DNA from: Pseudolabrys sp. FHR47
Lineage (GTDB): Bacteria; Pseudomonadota; Alphaproteobacteria; Rhizobiales; Xanthobacteraceae
NCBI RefSeq assembly: GCF_005153485.1
Contig: NZ_CP039740.1
Span: 248,001 to 312,000 of the forward strand
DNA length: 64,000 nt
Direction of reading: 5' to 3'
This document shows, piece by piece, positions 61,721-64,000 of this stretch; the stretch's first letter is position 1, and the number at the start of each line of letters is the position of its first letter. Position numbers and translations under genes: made by a program. The notes beneath the pieces are model-generated. The model had not been told where the DNA came from, did no database searches, and was given only the letters and a program-made list of their open reading frames with translations.

Positions 61721-62745
61721 TCGGCGGCCTCCACCTTCGCGTTTTCCTGGGCGCGGTCGGATGCGATCCTGGCGTCACGTTCGGCATCGCCGAGCGGATA
61801 GTGGCAGCGCACGCCGCCGCCGTTCCAGACCCGCAGCTCGGGCCGGTCGGCGAAGCAGCGCGGCGTTGCATACTGGCAGCGCGGACCGAACAGGCAGCCG
61901 GACGGACGTTCGTACAGGCTCGGCACGGTGCCGGGAATGGTCGCAAGCCGGTCGCCGACGCGGCTCTCGGGCCGCGCCGCCATGAGCGCCGCCGTGTAGG
62001 GATGCTGCGGGTCGGCGAACAGGCGCTCCGTTGCGTTCTGCTCCATCATCTGGCCGGAATACATCACGGCAACGCGCTGTGCCGTCTCCGACACCACGCC
62101 CATATTGTGCGTGATGAGAATGAGCGCCATGCCGCGTTCGCGCTGCAGGCTCATCAGGAGGTCGAGGATCTGTGCCTGGATGGTGACGTCGAGCGCTGTG
62201 GTCGGCTCGTCCGCGATCAGAAGCTTCGGATTGCAGGCAATGGCCATGGCGATCATGACGCGCTGGTTCATGCCGCCGGAAAGCTGGTGCGGATAAGAAT
62301 CGAGGCGCGATTCCGGCGCCGGGATGCCGACTTGCTCGAGCAGTTCGATGGAGCGCTTGCGTGCCGTCTTGCGGTCCATCTTCTCGTGCAGCCGCAAGGT
62401 TTCCATGATCTGGAAACCGACCGTGTAGCAGGGATTCAGGCTGGTCGCCGGCTCCTGGAAGATCATCGACATGTCCTTGCCGACGATGGCGCGGCGCTGC
62501 GCCTCGCTTAAAGCGAGAATGTCCTGTCCGCAGACCCTCAGTTTGTCGGCGCGTACGATGCCGGGATAGGGCACCAACCCCATCGCGGCGAGCATGGCGA
62601 CGCTCTTGCCGGAGCCGGATTCGCCGACAATGCCGAGCACTTCGCCCACCTCGACCTGGAGCGACACGCCGTCGACGGCGCGCAGCAGGCCCTGCGACGA
62701 CGGGAATTCGACGATGAGGTTTTCGATCTCGATTGCGGCCATCAT
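61717..62745 (-). CDS. Peptide/nickel-type ABC transporter ATP-binding protein (DppD-like)
   Basis: Second ATPase subunit of the transporter, 342 residues. Features are [17 protein letters not shown] (Walker A), [18 protein letters not shown] (Q-loop), [19 protein letters not shown] (signature), [20 protein letters not shown] (Walker B) and the C-terminal cysteine cluster ([15 protein letters not shown]). The ATG lies two bases after the DppC stop, and the stop overlaps the DppF start, so the operon is tightly coupled. The substrate is not known; the decarboxylase gene beyond it is on the same strand, which may hint at an aromatic acid or peptide, but that is speculation. Confidence 0.93.
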
Positions 62746-62747
62746 CG

Positions 62748-63659
62748 TCACCGCTTGAGTTTCGGATCGAGGGCATCGCGCAGGCCATCGCCGAGCAGGT
62801 TGAAGGCCAAAACGGTGATCAGGATCATGATGCCGGGGAAGGTGACGACCCACCAGGCGCGCAGCACGAATTCGCGGGCGTCGGCGAGCATGGTGCCCCA
62901 TTCCGGCGTCGGCGGCTGCGCGCCGAGCCCGATGAAGCCGAGCGCCGCGGCATCGAGAATGGCGGTCGAGATGCCGAGCGTGGCCTGCACGATCAAAGGC
63001 GCGGCGCAGTTCGGCAGGATTTCCTTGACGATGAGGCGCAGGTTGCCGGCGCCGGTCAGCTTCGCCGCGGTGACGTAATCCTTCGCCGTTTCGGCGATCA
63101 CGGTCGCGCGCACGATGCGCACATAATGCGGCAGCAGAACGATGGCGACCGCGATCAGCGCATTGATGATGCCGGGTCCGAGAATGGCGACAATGATGAT
63201 AGCGAGCAGCAAGGTCGGCAGCGTCAGGAGAATGTCCATCAGCCTCATGATGGCGATCTCGACGATGCCGCGGAAAAATCCGGCGATCAGGCCGAGAATG
63301 GTGCCGACGGTCACCGACAGCGCCACCACGGCGATGCCGATAAGCAGTGACAGCCGCGCGCCGTAGATGAGCCGCGAAAGCATGTCGCGGCCGATTGCGT
63401 CGGTGCCGAGCCAATGCGCGGTCGTGCCGCCGGCCTGCCATGCCGGCGGTTTCAGGAAAGCCTGCGGGTTGGTCGTGATCGGCGAGTAGGGCGCGAAAAC
63501 TTCGGCCAGCGCGCCGAGCAAGACCAATACAACAATGGTGGCGAGCCCGATGACGGCGCCGCGGTTGGCGGCGAAATAGGAGACGAATTCGACAAACGGA
63601 TGCGGCGGGCCCGCCGGAGCCTTGCGCGCAACAGTCCCGGGTGCGGCGGTCTCGCTCAT
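62748..63659 (-). CDS. Peptide-type ABC transporter permease (DppC-like)
   Basis: Inner-membrane permease of 303 residues. After a cytoplasmic N-terminus come TM1 (about 32-50, [22 protein letters not shown]), the periplasmic loop with [27 protein letters not shown] typical of DppC/OppC, several more helices and the EAA loop region ([28 protein letters not shown]). It overlaps the DppB stop by four bases (ATGA). Confidence 0.94.
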   Translation of the reverse strand: MSETAAPGTVARKAPAGPPHPFVEFVSYFAANRGAVIGLATIVVLVLLGALAEVFAPYSPITTNPQAFLKPPAWQAGGTTAHWLGTDAIGRDMLSRLIYGARLSLLIGIAVVALSVTVGTILGLIAGFFRGIVEIAIMRLMDILLTLPTLLLAIIIVAILGPGIINALIAVAIVLLPHYVRIVRATVIAETAKDYVTAAKLTGAGNLRLIVKEILPNCAAPLIVQATLGISTAILDAAALGFIGLGAQPPTPEWGTMLADAREFVLRAWWVVTFPGIMILITVLAFNLLGDGLRDALDPKLKR

Positions 63660-64000
63660 CGCTGATGCCTGATGCGCGGATTGATCAGGCCGTAAGCCAT
63701 GTCGACCAGAAGATTGACCGTCATGATGATGGCACCAATGATCAGCGTGCCGCCTTGCAGCACCGGATAATCACGCCGCGCGATGCCGTTGATCAGCCAG
63801 GAGCCGACGCCCGGCCAAGAGAAGATCGTTTCGGTCAGGATGGCGCCGGTGAACAGCACTCCGACCTGCAGGCCGATGACGGTGACGATCGGGATCAGCG
63901 CATTGCGGAAGGCATGTACGGTGACGACGCGCATGTTCGACAAACCCTTGGCGCGCGCCGTGCGGATGTAATCCTCGCCCAGCACTTCGAGCATGGCCGA
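63656..64000 (-). CDS. Peptide-type ABC transporter permease (DppB-like), 5' part outside window
   Basis: Only the C-terminal 114 residues lie in the window; the frame stays open to the last base. The visible part has the EAA loop ([37 protein letters not shown]), a helix with [36 protein letters not shown] and a last helix ([25 protein letters not shown]), typical of DppB/GsiC. It is the upstream neighbour of the DppC-like gene with an ATGA overlap. Confidence 0.93.
   Translation of the reverse strand, partial: SAMLEVLGEDYIRTARAKGLSNMRVVTVHAFRNALIPIVTVIGLQVGVLFTGAILTETIFSWPGVGSWLINGIARRDYPVLQGGTLIIGAIIMTVNLLVDMAYGLINPRIRHQR

Overview
The window is a GC-rich alphaproteobacterial chromosome segment, most likely from the Hyphomicrobiales (Bradyrhizobiaceae/Xanthobacteraceae side). 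This rests on gene content and order: hemW-rdgB-rph facing hrcA-grpE, rnd-lptC-lptA-lptB-rpoN-hpf-ptsN, the DUF1150/small heat-shock pair, a PmtA-type phospholipid methyltransferase, an Irr-type iron box, RpoH promoters of alphaproteobacterial form, and dispersed palindromic repeats typical of these genomes. No species can be named from sequence alone. About 55 protein genes and one tRNA-Leu are supported.

Layout. 1-7.1 kb: end of a chemoreceptor, yraN-rsmI, a lipoprotein PBP activator, and hemW, rdgB, rph. 7.1-11.6 kb: a five-gene copper-handling block (CusF-like, cupredoxin, multicopper oxidase, TolC-like lipoprotein, His/Cys-rich exported protein) lying between rph and hrcA. 11.6-21.9 kb: the heat-shock set hrcA, grpE, dnaK, dnaJ, with an iron-linked periplasmic operon (imelysin, di-heme peroxidase-like protein, OprB porin) under a probable Irr box between grpE and dnaK. 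22-33.5 kb: metabolism and repair genes (pmtA, FMN reductase, pyrF, dapB, gpmI, CoA transferase, an Ada-type protein, nth) and small membrane or hypothetical proteins. 33.5-41 kb: the translation operon infC / rpmI-rplT-pheS-pheT, interrupted twice: a small membrane-protein gene is translationally coupled between pheS and pheT, and an opposite-strand methyltransferase plus a small exported protein lie between infC and rpmI. infC appears to start with the rare codon ATT. 41-50 kb: two glycosyltransferases, a hydrolase, queG, a GST-fold protein, uppP, an FMN-dependent L-lactate dehydrogenase and an NDUFA9-like protein. 50-57 kb: tRNA-Leu(CAG), rnd, the LPS export genes lptCAB, rpoN, a shortened hpf and ptsN. 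56.5-64 kb: a DUF559 nuclease cassette, DUF1150 and Hsp20, a SleB-like cell wall hydrolase, a gamma-resorcylate-decarboxylase-like protein and a dipeptide-type ABC transporter running off the end.

How things work together. grpE, dnaK and hsp20 each have a good match to the alphaproteobacterial RpoH promoter (CTTG, 17-18 bp, CYTATNTNNG). hsp20 also has a leader hairpin that buries its Shine-Dalgarno region, like a ROSE RNA thermometer. Heat-shock control here therefore seems to combine RpoH and an RNA thermometer; HrcA is present but no CIRCE operator was seen at these genes.

The most unusual signal is a palindromic repeat family with constant CCTCTCCC/GGGAGAGG arms and a variable stem that stays self-complementary from copy to copy. 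One copy is split by a DUF559 (Vsr-like) nuclease gene, giving a 471-bp cassette with inverted-repeat ends. Two other copies flank queG and appear to supply its start codon, Shine-Dalgarno sequence and stop codon. This suggests a nuclease-linked, MITE-like mobile palindrome family, an idea that needs comparative testing.
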